From: Cellulomonas pakistanensis
GTDB taxonomy: Bacteria; Actinomycetota; Actinomycetes; Actinomycetales; Cellulomonadaceae
Length of the DNA: 64,000 bases
Assembly (NCBI RefSeq): GCF_016862755.1
Contig: NZ_BONO01000014.1
Location: 44,199 to 108,198 of the forward strand
Direction of reading: 5' to 3'
Shown: piece after piece, positions 50,542 to 58,232 of the stretch
Layout: every line of letters starts with the position of its first letter
Numbering within the stretch: the first letter of the stretch is position 1
Notes under the pieces: generated by a model
Database searches by the model: none
What the model was told of the DNA's origin: nothing
Seen by the model: the letters and a program-made list of their open reading frames with translations, nothing else
Position numbers and translations under genes: made by a program

Positions 50542-50601
50542 CCCGGTCCGCCCCCGGGGACCCGCGCTGCGGCGTGCCCCGGTGGCGATCCGGTGCCGCG
50601 G

Positions 50602-50631
50602 AACCTACGAACCCGCGCCGCCGGGCGTCAA
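50602..50631 (-). promoter_or_regulatory. Promoter of the minus-strand sulfur operon
   Basis: On the minus strand TTGACG (50631-50626) and TAGGTT (50607-50602) are separated by 18 bases. Transcription would start near 50595, about 55 bases before the riboswitch. Confidence 0.65.
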
Positions 50632-50670
50632 CGGCCGACAGCCCGCGTCTCGCATGCCGGAGCGTTGTCA

Positions 50671-50686
50671 CGGGACGGACGTCCCG
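50671..50686. promoter_or_regulatory. Palindrome CGGGACGGACGTCCCG in the divergent control region
   Basis: Arms CGGGAC and GTCCCG flank GGAC. It lies between the two divergent promoters and could bind a regulator of both arms. No regulator is identified. The rest of 50546-50768 holds no gene. Confidence 0.35.
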
Positions 50687-50750
50687 GCCGGTCGCACGGT
50701 CCCGGATCGTGAGAACTCCCGGCCGGGTGCGCGCGGCCGGGCCGGTCCGG

Positions 50751-50759
50751 TGCTAGACC
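50751..50759 (+). promoter_or_regulatory. Extended -10 promoter of the flavin reductase operon
   Basis: TGCTAGACC has the TGn extension and a TAGACC -10 box. Transcription would begin a few bases before the riboswitch at 50769. No clear -35 element is seen. Confidence 0.5.
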
Positions 50760-50768
50760 TCCGCCCCG

Positions 50769-50847
50769 AGGTCACGAGTCCCAGCGTCAAGCCCCGGCTG
50801 GCTGGGCAGCAACCCCACGTCACGGCGGGTGCTCCGGGAGATGACCT
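50769..50847 (+). ncRNA. SAM-IV-like riboswitch of the flavin reductase operon
   Basis: AGGTCACGAGTCCCAGC, then GTCAAGCCCCGGCTGGCTGG and GCAGCAACCCC, then CGGGTGCTCCGGGAGATGACCT. AGGTCA (50769-50774) pairs with TGACCT (50842-50847), and CCCAGC with GCTGGG. The conserved words are those of the minus-strand copy at 50462-50541. It ends 66 bases before the flavin reductase start, so both divergent sulfur operons appear to be SAM-controlled. Confidence 0.82.
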
Positions 50848-50913
50848 GGCCGTCGGCCGGCTCGCGCCGCTCCGCCGCACGGCAACCGTGATCGACCCCC
50901 TAGCGAGGCCACC

Positions 50914-51459
50914 ATGTCGTCCCCGTCCGTCGTCGCCGTCTCCGGGAACCCGCGCGCCGGGTCCCGCACCCTGGCCGCCGCACGCGCCGCCGCCGAGCGC
51001 CTCGCCGCGCTCGCCGTCGACCCCGCCCCCGTCGAGGTCGTCGACCTGGCGACCCTCGCCGGCGAGCTGCTCACCTCGCCGCACCCCGCCGCCGACGCCG
51101 CGCTGGCGCGGGTCGCGGCCGCGGACGTCGCGGTGGTCGCGACGCCCGTCTACAAGGCCTCCTACACGGGCCTGCTCAAGGCGTTCCTCGACCTGTACGG
51201 CCCGGACGGGCTGGCCGGCGTCGTCGCCGTGCCGCTCGTCGTCTCCGGCAGCCCCGCGCACGCGCTCGCCGGCGAGGTGCACCTGCGCCCGGTGCTCGTC
51301 GAGCTGGGTGCCGTCGTGCCCGCCCGCTCGCTGACCCTCACCGAGGCGCAGCTCGGCGACCTCGACGCGGAGCTGGACGCGTGGCTCGCCCGGGCGGCGG
51401 CTCCGCTGCGCCGGGCGCTCGGCCTGCCGGCCGAGGAGCTCGCGGTGGTGGCCCGGTGA
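50914..51459 (+). CDS. NAD(P)H-dependent FMN reductase (SsuE/MsuE-like)
   Basis: A 181-residue flavodoxin-fold reductase that supplies FMNH2. The FMN loop is VVAVSGNPRAGSRTLAAARA, followed by ADVAVVATPVYKASYTGLLK with AFLDLYGPDGLAGVVAVPLV, the SsuE/MsuE pattern. It should feed the luciferase-like monooxygenases encoded divergently. A SAM-IV-like riboswitch precedes it. GAGG supports the ATG. The next gene overlaps it by 4 bases. Confidence 0.9.
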   Translation: MSSPSVVAVSGNPRAGSRTLAAARAAAERLAALAVDPAPVEVVDLATLAGELLTSPHPAADAALARVAAADVAVVATPVYKASYTGLLKAFLDLYGPDGLAGVVAVPLVVSGSPAHALAGEVHLRPVLVELGAVVPARSLTLTEAQLGDLDAELDAWLARAAAPLRRALGLPAEELAVVAR

Positions 51460-52028
51460 CCGCGGAGCGCACCGACCTCGGACCGCTGGAGCGCCTGCTC
51501 GCCGAGCAGGACGAGCCCCAGCTCGCGCCGCACGAGTTCAAGCAGGTGTTCCGCCGGCACCCCGCGGGCGTCGCCGTCGTCGCGCTGCGGCACCGCGGCC
51601 GGCCGGTCGGCTTCACCGCCACCTCGGTGATCTCGGTGTCGGCCGCGCCGCCGTTGCTGGCGTTCTCCCTGGCCTCGACGTCCTCGTCCTGGCCGGCGGT
51701 GTCGGCGGCGCCGACGGTGGCGGTGAACTTCCTCGCGGACGACCAGGACGACGTGTCCGCGCGGTTCGCCACCAGCGGGCTCGACCGGTTCGCCGCGGGC
51801 GGCTGGACGTCGCTGGCCACCGGCGAGCCCGTGATCGACGGCGCGGTGTCCTGGGTGCGCGCCCGCGTGGTGCAGCGGACCCCCGTCGGCGACTCCTACC
51901 TGGTGTCGCTGCGGGCGCTGCAGGCGAGCGCTCCGGACGGCCCGGCCGCCGCCCGGGTCGCCGAGCCGTCGCCGCTGGTCTACCACGACCGCACGTACCA
52001 CCGGATCGGCGCGCACTCGGCGCTCTGA
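51456..52028 (+). CDS. Flavin reductase-like (DIM6/NTAB) domain protein
   Basis: A 190-residue split-barrel flavin-binding protein. HEFKQVFRRHPAGVAVVALR and GRPVGFTATSVISVSAAPPL are the typical opening, followed by VAVNFLADDQDDVSARFA. YHRIGAHSAL closes the protein. Such proteins reduce FMN or FAD for two-component monooxygenases. The GTG start overlaps the FMN reductase stop (GTGA). Two reductases beside three flavin monooxygenases suggest dedicated supply. Confidence 0.9.
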   Translation: MTAERTDLGPLERLLAEQDEPQLAPHEFKQVFRRHPAGVAVVALRHRGRPVGFTATSVISVSAAPPLLAFSLASTSSSWPAVSAAPTVAVNFLADDQDDVSARFATSGLDRFAAGGWTSLATGEPVIDGAVSWVRARVVQRTPVGDSYLVSLRALQASAPDGPAAARVAEPSPLVYHDRTYHRIGAHSAL

Positions 52029-52149
52029 GCCCGGCGCGGTCCCGCACCCCGCGACCACCGGACCCCGCCCCGGAGGGCTGCGCGCGCCCCCGACGCGGCG
52101 GGGTGCAGCGGGCGGCGTCCGCGAGCCGATGCTCGTCTGACGGCCGGGC

Positions 52150-52503
52150 TCAGACCAGCTCGAGGATCGAGTCCAGCCCCGTCACCTGCAGCGTCATCAG
52201 CGGGGCCCCGCTCGCGCCGCGCACCCGCAGCCGCTCGGGCCGGCGGTGCGGGGCGATCGACACCAGCAGCGCGATGGCCGACGAGTCGATGAAGGTCGCC
52301 CGGCTCAGGTCGACCTCCTGCACGCCGGCGGCGGCGAGCGCGCGGCCGGCGCCGATCTCGTCGACGCCGAGCGACTCGGCGAACGTGTGCACCACGTCGA
52401 TGTCGACCTCGCCCTCGACGTGCAGCACGGCGGGGTCGGCGGGGTCGACGCGCAGGCGACCGCCCGGCGGCAGCGCGCCCGCGGGCGTCCGGTCGGTGGT
52501 CAC
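52150..52503 (-). CDS. STAS-domain protein (anti-sigma factor antagonist-like)
   Basis: A 117-residue STAS protein of the SpoIIAA/RsbV type. DPAVLHVEGEVDIDVVHTF is the first strand. VQEVDLSRATFIDSSAIALL holds the likely phosphorylated Ser. Partner-switching proteins of this type free a sigma factor by binding an anti-sigma kinase when dephosphorylated. The gene is divergent from an HATPase gene that could be that kinase. The GTG start is inferred from the fold. Confidence 0.85.
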   Translation of the reverse strand: MTTDRTPAGALPPGGRLRVDPADPAVLHVEGEVDIDVVHTFAESLGVDEIGAGRALAAAGVQEVDLSRATFIDSSAIALLVSIAPHRRPERLRVRGASGAPLMTLQVTGLDSILELV

Positions 52504-52659
52504 GGGGTCAGTATGCGGGCCGGGCCGTCCCCCGTCGCGCCGAACGACACCCACCCGGGTGCCGGGTGCGGCGCCGCGGGGGCCGGGCGCATCGGGGTGG
52601 GTCCGGGTGCAGAACGGCCGCCTCGGCCGTGTCGGCGGGACGTCGGCGCCGCGGTTGGG

Positions 52660-52665
52660 TACGGT
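52660..52665 (+). promoter_or_regulatory. TACGGT -10 box of the HATPase gene (leaderless)
   Basis: TACGGT ends 6 bases before the GTG at 52672, with no ribosome-binding site between. Confidence 0.5.
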
Positions 52666-52671
52666 CGCCTG

Positions 52672-53067
52672 GTGCACGGGACGGGTCGCGGTGAGGAGCG
52701 CGCGTTCCCGTCGTCGGCGTCGTCGCTCTCCCGCGCCCGGACCTGGTCCATGGACCGGGCCGCCGACGCCGGCGCCCCGGGCGAGGTCGTGGACGCCGTC
52801 CAGCTCGCGATGAGCGAGGCGTTCACCAACGCCCTGCGCCACGCGCCCGGGACGAAGACGATCACGATCCGCGCCGTCGGCGCCCGCCGCGAGGTCACGT
52901 TCGAGGTCGGCGACGCCGCGGCGGCCGTCCTCCCCCGCCGCCGCGCCGGGCGGGAGGGCCTGCCGGGGGGCCACGGCCTGCACATCCTCGACGCGGTCAC
53001 CTCCGCGTGGGGCTGGCGCCCCGCGCCCGACGGCGGCAAGGTCGTCTGGTTCACGCTGCGCTGGTGA
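52672..53067 (+). CDS. HATPase_c anti-sigma kinase-like protein (RsbW type)
   Basis: A 131-residue GHKL ATPase domain. The N box is VQLAMSEAFTNALRHAPGTK and the G box GREGLPGGHGLHILDAV. Such proteins phosphorylate a STAS partner and hold a sigma factor. The divergent STAS gene (52150-52503) is the natural partner. No sigma gene adjoins the pair. The GTG is supported by a -10 box at the spacing of a leaderless gene. Confidence 0.85.
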   Translation: MHGTGRGEERAFPSSASSLSRARTWSMDRAADAGAPGEVVDAVQLAMSEAFTNALRHAPGTKTITIRAVGARREVTFEVGDAAAAVLPRRRAGREGLPGGHGLHILDAVTSAWGWRPAPDGGKVVWFTLRW

Positions 53068-53091
53068 CCGCGCGGGCCGTGCCGGACGCCC

Positions 53092-53097
53092 TAGCCT
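53092..53097 (+). promoter_or_regulatory. TAGCCT -10 box of the aminotransferase gene (leaderless)
   Basis: TAGCCT ends 7 bases before the ATG at 53105. Confidence 0.5.
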
Positions 53098-53104
53098 GCT
53101 GAGC

Positions 53105-54268
53105 ATGCCCGCGACGACCCAGGCCCACCCGCTCGACGTGCTCCGCCGCCGCGGGAGCGAGAAGTGGACGGCCCACCCGGCCGACGTGCTGCCCCTGTTC
53201 GTCGCCGAGATGGACTACCCGCTCGCACCGGCGGTCGTCGCGGCGCTGCACGAGGCGGTCGACCGCGGGGACGCCGGCTACGCGGAGGCGTCGGGCGGCG
53301 GCGCGAAGGAGGCGTTCGCCGCGTACGCCGAGCGCGCCTGGGGCTGGTCGCCGGACCCGGCCGGGATGCGCACGGCCACCGACGTCAGCGTGGTGATCGT
53401 CGAGGCGCTGCGCCGGCTGACCGCGCCCGGCGACGGCGTCGTCATCACGCCGCCGGTGTACCCGCCGTTCTTCGAGCTGGTCCCGGAGGCCGGCGCCGCG
53501 GTGGTGGAGGTGCCGCTGCTCGACGACGGCACCACCTACCGGCTCGACCTCGACGGCATCGAGGCGGCCCTCGCGTCGGGCGCGGCGCGCGGCGTCCTGC
53601 TCTGCCACCCGCACAACCCGCTCGGGCTCGTGCACGACCGCGCGGACCTGGTCGCGCTGTCCGAGGTCGTCGCTCGGCACGGCGGCTTCGTGGTGAGCGA
53701 CGAGATCCACGCGCCGCTGACCCACACGGGCCGCACGTTCACGCCGTACCTCACCGTGTCCGACGCGGCCCGCGCGCACGGGGTCGCCGCCGAGTCCGGC
53801 AGCAAGGCGTTCAACCTGGCCGGCCTGAAGTGCGCGCTGGTCGTGACCGCGGACGGCCCGATGGCCGACCTGGTGCGCGGCCTGCCGGAGGAGATGACCG
53901 GCCGGACCGGCCACCTCGGCGTCATCGCCACCCGCGAGGGGTTCGCGCACGGCCTCGACTGGCTCGACGGCACGGTCGCCGCGATCGAGCACAACGCCGA
54001 CCTGCTGGGCGCGCTGCTGGCGGACCGGCTGCCGCAGGTCGGGTACCGGCGGCCCGGCGCGAGCTACCTGGCGTGGCTCGACCTGTCGGCGCTCGGCTGG
54101 GGCGACGACCCGGCCGCCCGGATCCTGGCCGAGGCCCGGGTCGCGCTGACCAGCGGCCCGGACTTCGGCCGGCAGGGCGCGGGCTTCGCGCGGCTCAACC
54201 TCGCGTGCGCGCCGGAGGTGCTGACGGAGGCCGTCGACCGGATCGCCCGGCTCGCGGCCCGAGGCTGA
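53105..54268 (+). CDS. PatB/MalY-type PLP C-S lyase (cystathionine beta-lyase family)
   Basis: A 387-residue fold-type I PLP enzyme that splits cystathionine or similar C-S bonds to homocysteine, pyruvate and ammonia. Opening motifs are RRRGSEKWTAHPADVLPLFV and AEMDYPLAPAVVAAL. CHPHNPLGLVHDRADL and GGFVVSDEIHAPLTHTGR bind the cofactor. The Schiff-base Lys is in ESGSKAFNLAGLKCALV. Many MalY/PatB proteins also act in regulation. It is not part of the SAM-controlled units, though it also concerns sulfur. Confidence 0.9.
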   Translation: MPATTQAHPLDVLRRRGSEKWTAHPADVLPLFVAEMDYPLAPAVVAALHEAVDRGDAGYAEASGGGAKEAFAAYAERAWGWSPDPAGMRTATDVSVVIVEALRRLTAPGDGVVITPPVYPPFFELVPEAGAAVVEVPLLDDGTTYRLDLDGIEAALASGAARGVLLCHPHNPLGLVHDRADLVALSEVVARHGGFVVSDEIHAPLTHTGRTFTPYLTVSDAARAHGVAAESGSKAFNLAGLKCALVVTADGPMADLVRGLPEEMTGRTGHLGVIATREGFAHGLDWLDGTVAAIEHNADLLGALLADRLPQVGYRRPGASYLAWLDLSALGWGDDPAARILAEARVALTSGPDFGRQGAGFARLNLACAPEVLTEAVDRIARLAARG

Positions 54269-54291
54269 GCCGCTCCGCCCGGCCCTCACAC

Positions 54292-54354
54292 GCCGAGTGT
54301 CCACAACCCCGCGGACGAACTGGGACGACCCGGGCGGAGTTCTGGACACTCGGC
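54292..54354. repeat. 63-bp palindromic repeat (alignable subfamily, copy C)
   Basis: It begins GCCGAGTGTCCACAACCCC, ends GAGTTCTGGACACTCGGC and contains GGACGAACTGG. It lies between the convergent PatB and rhamnosidase genes. Confidence 0.85.
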
Positions 54355-54361
54355 GCGCCCG

Positions 54362-56662
54362 TCAGCCCACCGCGACCGGCTCCGGGCCCGCGACGGCCGC
54401 GGTCAGGCGGTGCGCACCGGCCCCGAGCGTCCGGTCCGGCTCCCCCGGCAGCCGCACGACGGCCTCGACCCCCTCGGGCACCTCGACGTCCACCGCGAGC
54501 TCCCCGTCCTCGTGCCGCCACGCCACGACCACACGTCCGCGCCGGGTGTCCAGCGTCGTGCGCGCCCAGGTCAGACCGCCGCCGGGCACCGGCGCGACCA
54601 GCACCCGCGCGTAGCCCGGCTCCAGCGGGGCGAGCCCGCCGACCACGCGGTGCAGCCAGTCGGCGACCGCGCCGAGCGCGTAGTGGTTGAACGAGGTCAT
54701 CTCGCCCGGGTTGATCGAGCCGTCGGGCAGCATCGAGTCCCAGCGCTCCCAGATCGTGGTCGCGCCCATCGTCACGGAGTACAGCCAGGACGGGACCTCG
54801 CGCTGCAGCAGCAGCCGGTAGGCCGTGCCCGCGTGCCCGGTCGAGGTGAGCGCGTCGGTGACGAACGGCGTCCCCGCGAACCCGGTGGCGATCCGGTGCC
54901 CGGCGGCGGCGACCAGCTCGGCCAGCCGGTCCCCCGCCCAACCGAGCTCGTCGTCGTCGAGCAGCCCGAACACGATGGCCAGCGCGTACACCGTGGGCGC
55001 GTCCGACTCGACCCGCTCGCCGGCGACGTACGCGGACCGGAACGCCGCCCGCACCCGCGCCGCGTGCGCCGCGAGCTCGGCCGCGTCGTCGTCCCGCCCG
55101 AGCACCGCCGCCACCCGCGCCGCCAGGTCCGCCGTCCGGTACGCGCACGCGGTCGCGACCACGGACTTGTCGGCCTTGGCGGCGTCGGGGCGGTCCGGCG
55201 GGGCGTCCGGGTCGAGCCAGTCGGCGAACTGGAACCCCGTGTCCCACAGCCCGCTCGGGGACAGCAGCCCGGCCACGTGCCGGACGTGGTCGACGATCGA
55301 GTCGTACTGCCGCTCGAGCACCGCGCGGTCGCCGTACGCCTGCCACAGCGCCCACGGGACCCAGACGGCCGCGTCCGCCCAGACGGCGGTCGCGTCGGCG
55401 GGCTCGAACTCGGCGGGCCCCTGCGTCATCCGGCGGATCACGTCCGGCACCACGTAGGGCACGTAGCCGTCGGCGCGCTGCTCGGCCCACAGGTCCACGA
55501 GCCAGTCGCCGAGGAACCCGGACGCGTCGGCCAGGAACGCCGCCGTGGGCGCGAACGCCGCGATGTCGCCGGTCCAGCCGAGCCGCTCGTCGCGCTGCGG
55601 GCAGTCGGTGGGCACGTCGACGAAGTTGCCGCGCATGCCCCACACCACGTTCTCGTGCAGCCGGTTCAGCAGCGGGTCGGACGTCTCGAACCACCCGGTC
55701 CGCGTGAGGTCCGAGCCGACGACCACCGCCGTCAGGTCGCCCTCGCCGATCGCGTCCGGCCCGCCCGGCCAGCCGTCGACCTCCGCGTACCGGAAGCCGT
55801 GGAACGTGAAGGTCGGCTCGAACACGTCGTCGTCCCCGGACAGCGTGAACCGGTCCGTGGCCTTCGCCGCGCGCAGCGGCCGGGTGCCGAGCTCGCCGTG
55901 CTCGAGGACCTCGGCGTGCCGGAGCGTCACCACGTCGCCGGCCGCCCCGCGGACGCGGACCCGCACCCAGCCGACCAGGTTCTGCCCGAAGTCGACGAGC
56001 ACCTTCCCGGACGGGCTGCGCCAGACGCGCTCGGGCGCGCGCTCGGCCAGGCGCCGCACGGGCGGGGCGAGGTAGGGCTCCAGCCGGTCGAGGTCGTGGG
56101 CCACCTCGTGCACGCCGCCCCACCGCGGGTCCACGGGCACGTCGCCGTCGAACGGCCCCGCCCAGCCGGGGTCGACGCGCCGGGCGTCGACCTCCTGCCC
56201 GTCGTAGAGCGAGTCCGCGGTCACGGCGCCGGCCGCCGCGGACCAGGTCGTGTCCGTGCCGACCACCTGGGTCGACCCGTCGCGGTAGGTGACCCGCAGC
56301 TCGGCGAACCCGGCGACCTCCTCCCCGTACGGCCGCGCCCCGTCGCCCCAGCCGAGCCGCCCGCGCCACCAGCCGTCGCCGAGAGCCAGCCCGATCGTCG
56401 GCGTGCGCCGGGTGAGCAGCGCCGCCACGTCGTGCCGGGCGAACCGGAGCCGCGACTCGTACGCCGTCCAGCCGGGCGTGAGCAGGTCGCCGGACACGGG
56501 GACCCCGTCGACCGACGCCTCGACGACGCCGAGCGCCGTGACCAGCAGCTCGGCGGACGCGACCTGGTCGGGGTCCTGGTCGAGCCGGACCGTGCGCCGC
56601 AGCAGCGGCGCCGCGTCCAGCTCGGCGTCCGGGGCGATGAACCGGGCGTGCCACGTGGTCAT
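54362..56662 (-). CDS. Alpha-L-rhamnosidase, GH78
   Basis: A 766-residue enzyme that frees terminal L-rhamnose from rhamnosides. It has the GH78 plan: N-terminal beta domains (GLALGDGWWRGRLGWG, GKVLVDFGQNLVGWVRVRV), then the (alpha/alpha)6 catalytic domain with the hallmark VPTDCPQRDERLGWTGD carrying the catalytic acid region. Further on are WLYSVTMGATTIWERWDSM and GEMTSFNHYALGAVADWLH. No signal peptide is seen, so it should act inside the cell on imported oligosaccharides. GAGAGGAC supports the ATG at 56662. A TGAATCGCTTCA operator lies 50 bases upstream. Confidence 0.94.
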   Translation of the reverse strand: MTTWHARFIAPDAELDAAPLLRRTVRLDQDPDQVASAELLVTALGVVEASVDGVPVSGDLLTPGWTAYESRLRFARHDVAALLTRRTPTIGLALGDGWWRGRLGWGDGARPYGEEVAGFAELRVTYRDGSTQVVGTDTTWSAAAGAVTADSLYDGQEVDARRVDPGWAGPFDGDVPVDPRWGGVHEVAHDLDRLEPYLAPPVRRLAERAPERVWRSPSGKVLVDFGQNLVGWVRVRVRGAAGDVVTLRHAEVLEHGELGTRPLRAAKATDRFTLSGDDDVFEPTFTFHGFRYAEVDGWPGGPDAIGEGDLTAVVVGSDLTRTGWFETSDPLLNRLHENVVWGMRGNFVDVPTDCPQRDERLGWTGDIAAFAPTAAFLADASGFLGDWLVDLWAEQRADGYVPYVVPDVIRRMTQGPAEFEPADATAVWADAAVWVPWALWQAYGDRAVLERQYDSIVDHVRHVAGLLSPSGLWDTGFQFADWLDPDAPPDRPDAAKADKSVVATACAYRTADLAARVAAVLGRDDDAAELAAHAARVRAAFRSAYVAGERVESDAPTVYALAIVFGLLDDDELGWAGDRLAELVAAAGHRIATGFAGTPFVTDALTSTGHAGTAYRLLLQREVPSWLYSVTMGATTIWERWDSMLPDGSINPGEMTSFNHYALGAVADWLHRVVGGLAPLEPGYARVLVAPVPGGGLTWARTTLDTRRGRVVVAWRHEDGELAVDVEVPEGVEAVVRLPGEPDRTLGAGAHRLTAAVAGPEPVAVG

Positions 56663-56712
56663 GGGGGTCCTCTCGTCGACGTCGTCGTCGGCCGGCGCCA
56701 CCCGCTCCCGAG

Positions 56713-56724
56713 TGAATCGCTTCA
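56713..56724. promoter_or_regulatory. LacI-type operator TGAATCGCTTCA (rhamnosidase)
   Basis: A CG-centred 12-base palindrome between the rhamnosidase start and its promoter (TTGACG on the minus strand at 56769-56764). It matches two more sites at 56861 and 61133. Confidence 0.75.
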
Positions 56725-56819
56725 ACCAGCCCGCGCAGCATCGTCGCCGCGCCGCGGCCCAGCCGTCAAGCGCCGTGACGGCGCGGGTCCCTGCGTTGCC
56801 GACTCGTGACCTAGGACTA

Positions 56820-56872
56820 TTGACCCACACCCCGCGATGCCCCTAGCCTCGCCGCAGCAGTGAATCGGTTCA
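56820..56872 (+). promoter_or_regulatory. Promoter and operator of the rhamnoside importer operon
   Basis: TTGACC (56820-56825) and TAGCCT (56844-56849) are 18 bases apart. TGAATCGGTTCA (56861-56872) begins about 5 bases after the predicted start of transcription, so a bound LacI-family repressor would block it. Confidence 0.75.
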
Positions 56873-56917
56873 AGCACTGTCGGGGCAACGACGCCCGGCG
56901 CCTACGAGGAGGTACGC

Positions 56918-58228
56918 GTGAACAGGACCCGAACCCTGACGGCCGGGGCGGCGACGCTCGCCGCCGCGCTGGCCCTGACCGCCTGCGCGGGTGGCGGCGA
57001 CGAGGGCGGCGGCGACGGCGAGGCCACCTCGCTGTCGGTGTACATCGACAGCTCGCCGGCCTCGGTCGCGCTCTGGGAGGGCCTCAAGGCCGCCTACGCC
57101 GAGGAGAACCCCGACGTCACCATCGAGGTCGAGACGCACCCCGCGGGCTCCGAGGGCGACAACCTCATCAAGACCCGCCTCGCGACCGGCGAGATGAACG
57201 ACCTGTTCTGGTACAACTCGGGCTCGCTGTTCCAGGCGCTCAACCCCGACCAGAACCTCGTGCCGCTCGACGACGAGGAGTGGGTCGGCTCGATCGACGA
57301 CAACTTCGCGACCGTCGTGTCGACGGACACCGCGCTGTACGGCGCCCCCGTGGGCGCGTCCTTCGCCGGGGCGGTCATCTACAACAAGACCATCTACGAG
57401 GACCTGGGCCTCGAGGTCCCCACGACGTGGGACGACTACATGGCCAACAACCAGGCGATCAAGGACGCCGGCCTGGTGGCGGTGGCGCAGACCTACGGCG
57501 ACACCTGGACCTCGCAGGTGCCGGTGCTCGGCGACTTCTACAACGTCGAGGCCGCCGACCCGGGCTGGGCCGAGGCCTACACCGAGGGCGAGAAGAAGTA
57601 CGCCGACGAGCCCGCGCTGGCCGGGTTCGAGCACCTCCAGGAGGTGTACGACGCCGGCTTCCTCAACGAGGACTTCGCCTCGGCCGTGTACGACGACGCC
57701 GTGCGGATGCTCGCCGAGGGCGAGGCGGCGCACTACCCGATGCTGACCGGCAACGTGGCGTCGTCGATCGGCGAGAACTACCCCGACGCGGCCGACACCC
57801 TCGGCGTGTTCCCGCTGCCGAGCTCCGTGAGCGACGACAACGGCCTGACGGTGTGGATGCCGAACGGCATGTACATCCCGAAGTCGACCGAGGGCGCCCA
57901 GCTCGAGGCCGCGAAGGAGTTCATCGCCTGGCTGGTCACCCCCGACAGCTGCGCCGTGCAGGCCGAGACCACCGACGTCGGCGGCCCGTTCGTCGTCGAC
58001 GGCTGCGAGCTGCCCGACGACGTGCCCGCCCTCGTGTCCGACATGCAGCCGTACTTCGACTCCGGGGACACCGGCCTGGCGCTCGAGTTCCTGTCGCCGA
58101 TCAAGGGCCCGGCCCTCGAGCAGATCACCGTCGAGGTCGGCTCCGGCATCCGGAGCGCCGAGGACGGCGCCGCCCTGTACGACGAGGACGTCGTGAAGCA
58201 GGCGCAGCAGCTCGGCCTGGACTGGTAG
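56918..58228 (+). CDS. CUT1 sugar ABC substrate-binding lipoprotein (rhamnoside importer)
   Basis: A 436-residue solute receptor of the SBP_bac_1 family. The lipobox LALTAC follows a short Arg-containing signal peptide. The fold includes LYGAPVGASFAGAVIYNKTI, LGLEVPTTWDDYMANNQAIK and NGLTVWMPNGMYIPKSTEGA. It should bind rhamnose-containing oligosaccharides, judging from the neighbouring rhamnosidase and rhamnose genes. GAGGAGGT precedes the GTG start. The two permease genes follow directly. Confidence 0.93.
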   Translation: MNRTRTLTAGAATLAAALALTACAGGGDEGGGDGEATSLSVYIDSSPASVALWEGLKAAYAEENPDVTIEVETHPAGSEGDNLIKTRLATGEMNDLFWYNSGSLFQALNPDQNLVPLDDEEWVGSIDDNFATVVSTDTALYGAPVGASFAGAVIYNKTIYEDLGLEVPTTWDDYMANNQAIKDAGLVAVAQTYGDTWTSQVPVLGDFYNVEAADPGWAEAYTEGEKKYADEPALAGFEHLQEVYDAGFLNEDFASAVYDDAVRMLAEGEAAHYPMLTGNVASSIGENYPDAADTLGVFPLPSSVSDDNGLTVWMPNGMYIPKSTEGAQLEAAKEFIAWLVTPDSCAVQAETTDVGGPFVVDGCELPDDVPALVSDMQPYFDSGDTGLALEFLSPIKGPALEQITVEVGSGIRSAEDGAALYDEDVVKQAQQLGLDW

Positions 58229-58232
58229 CTCC

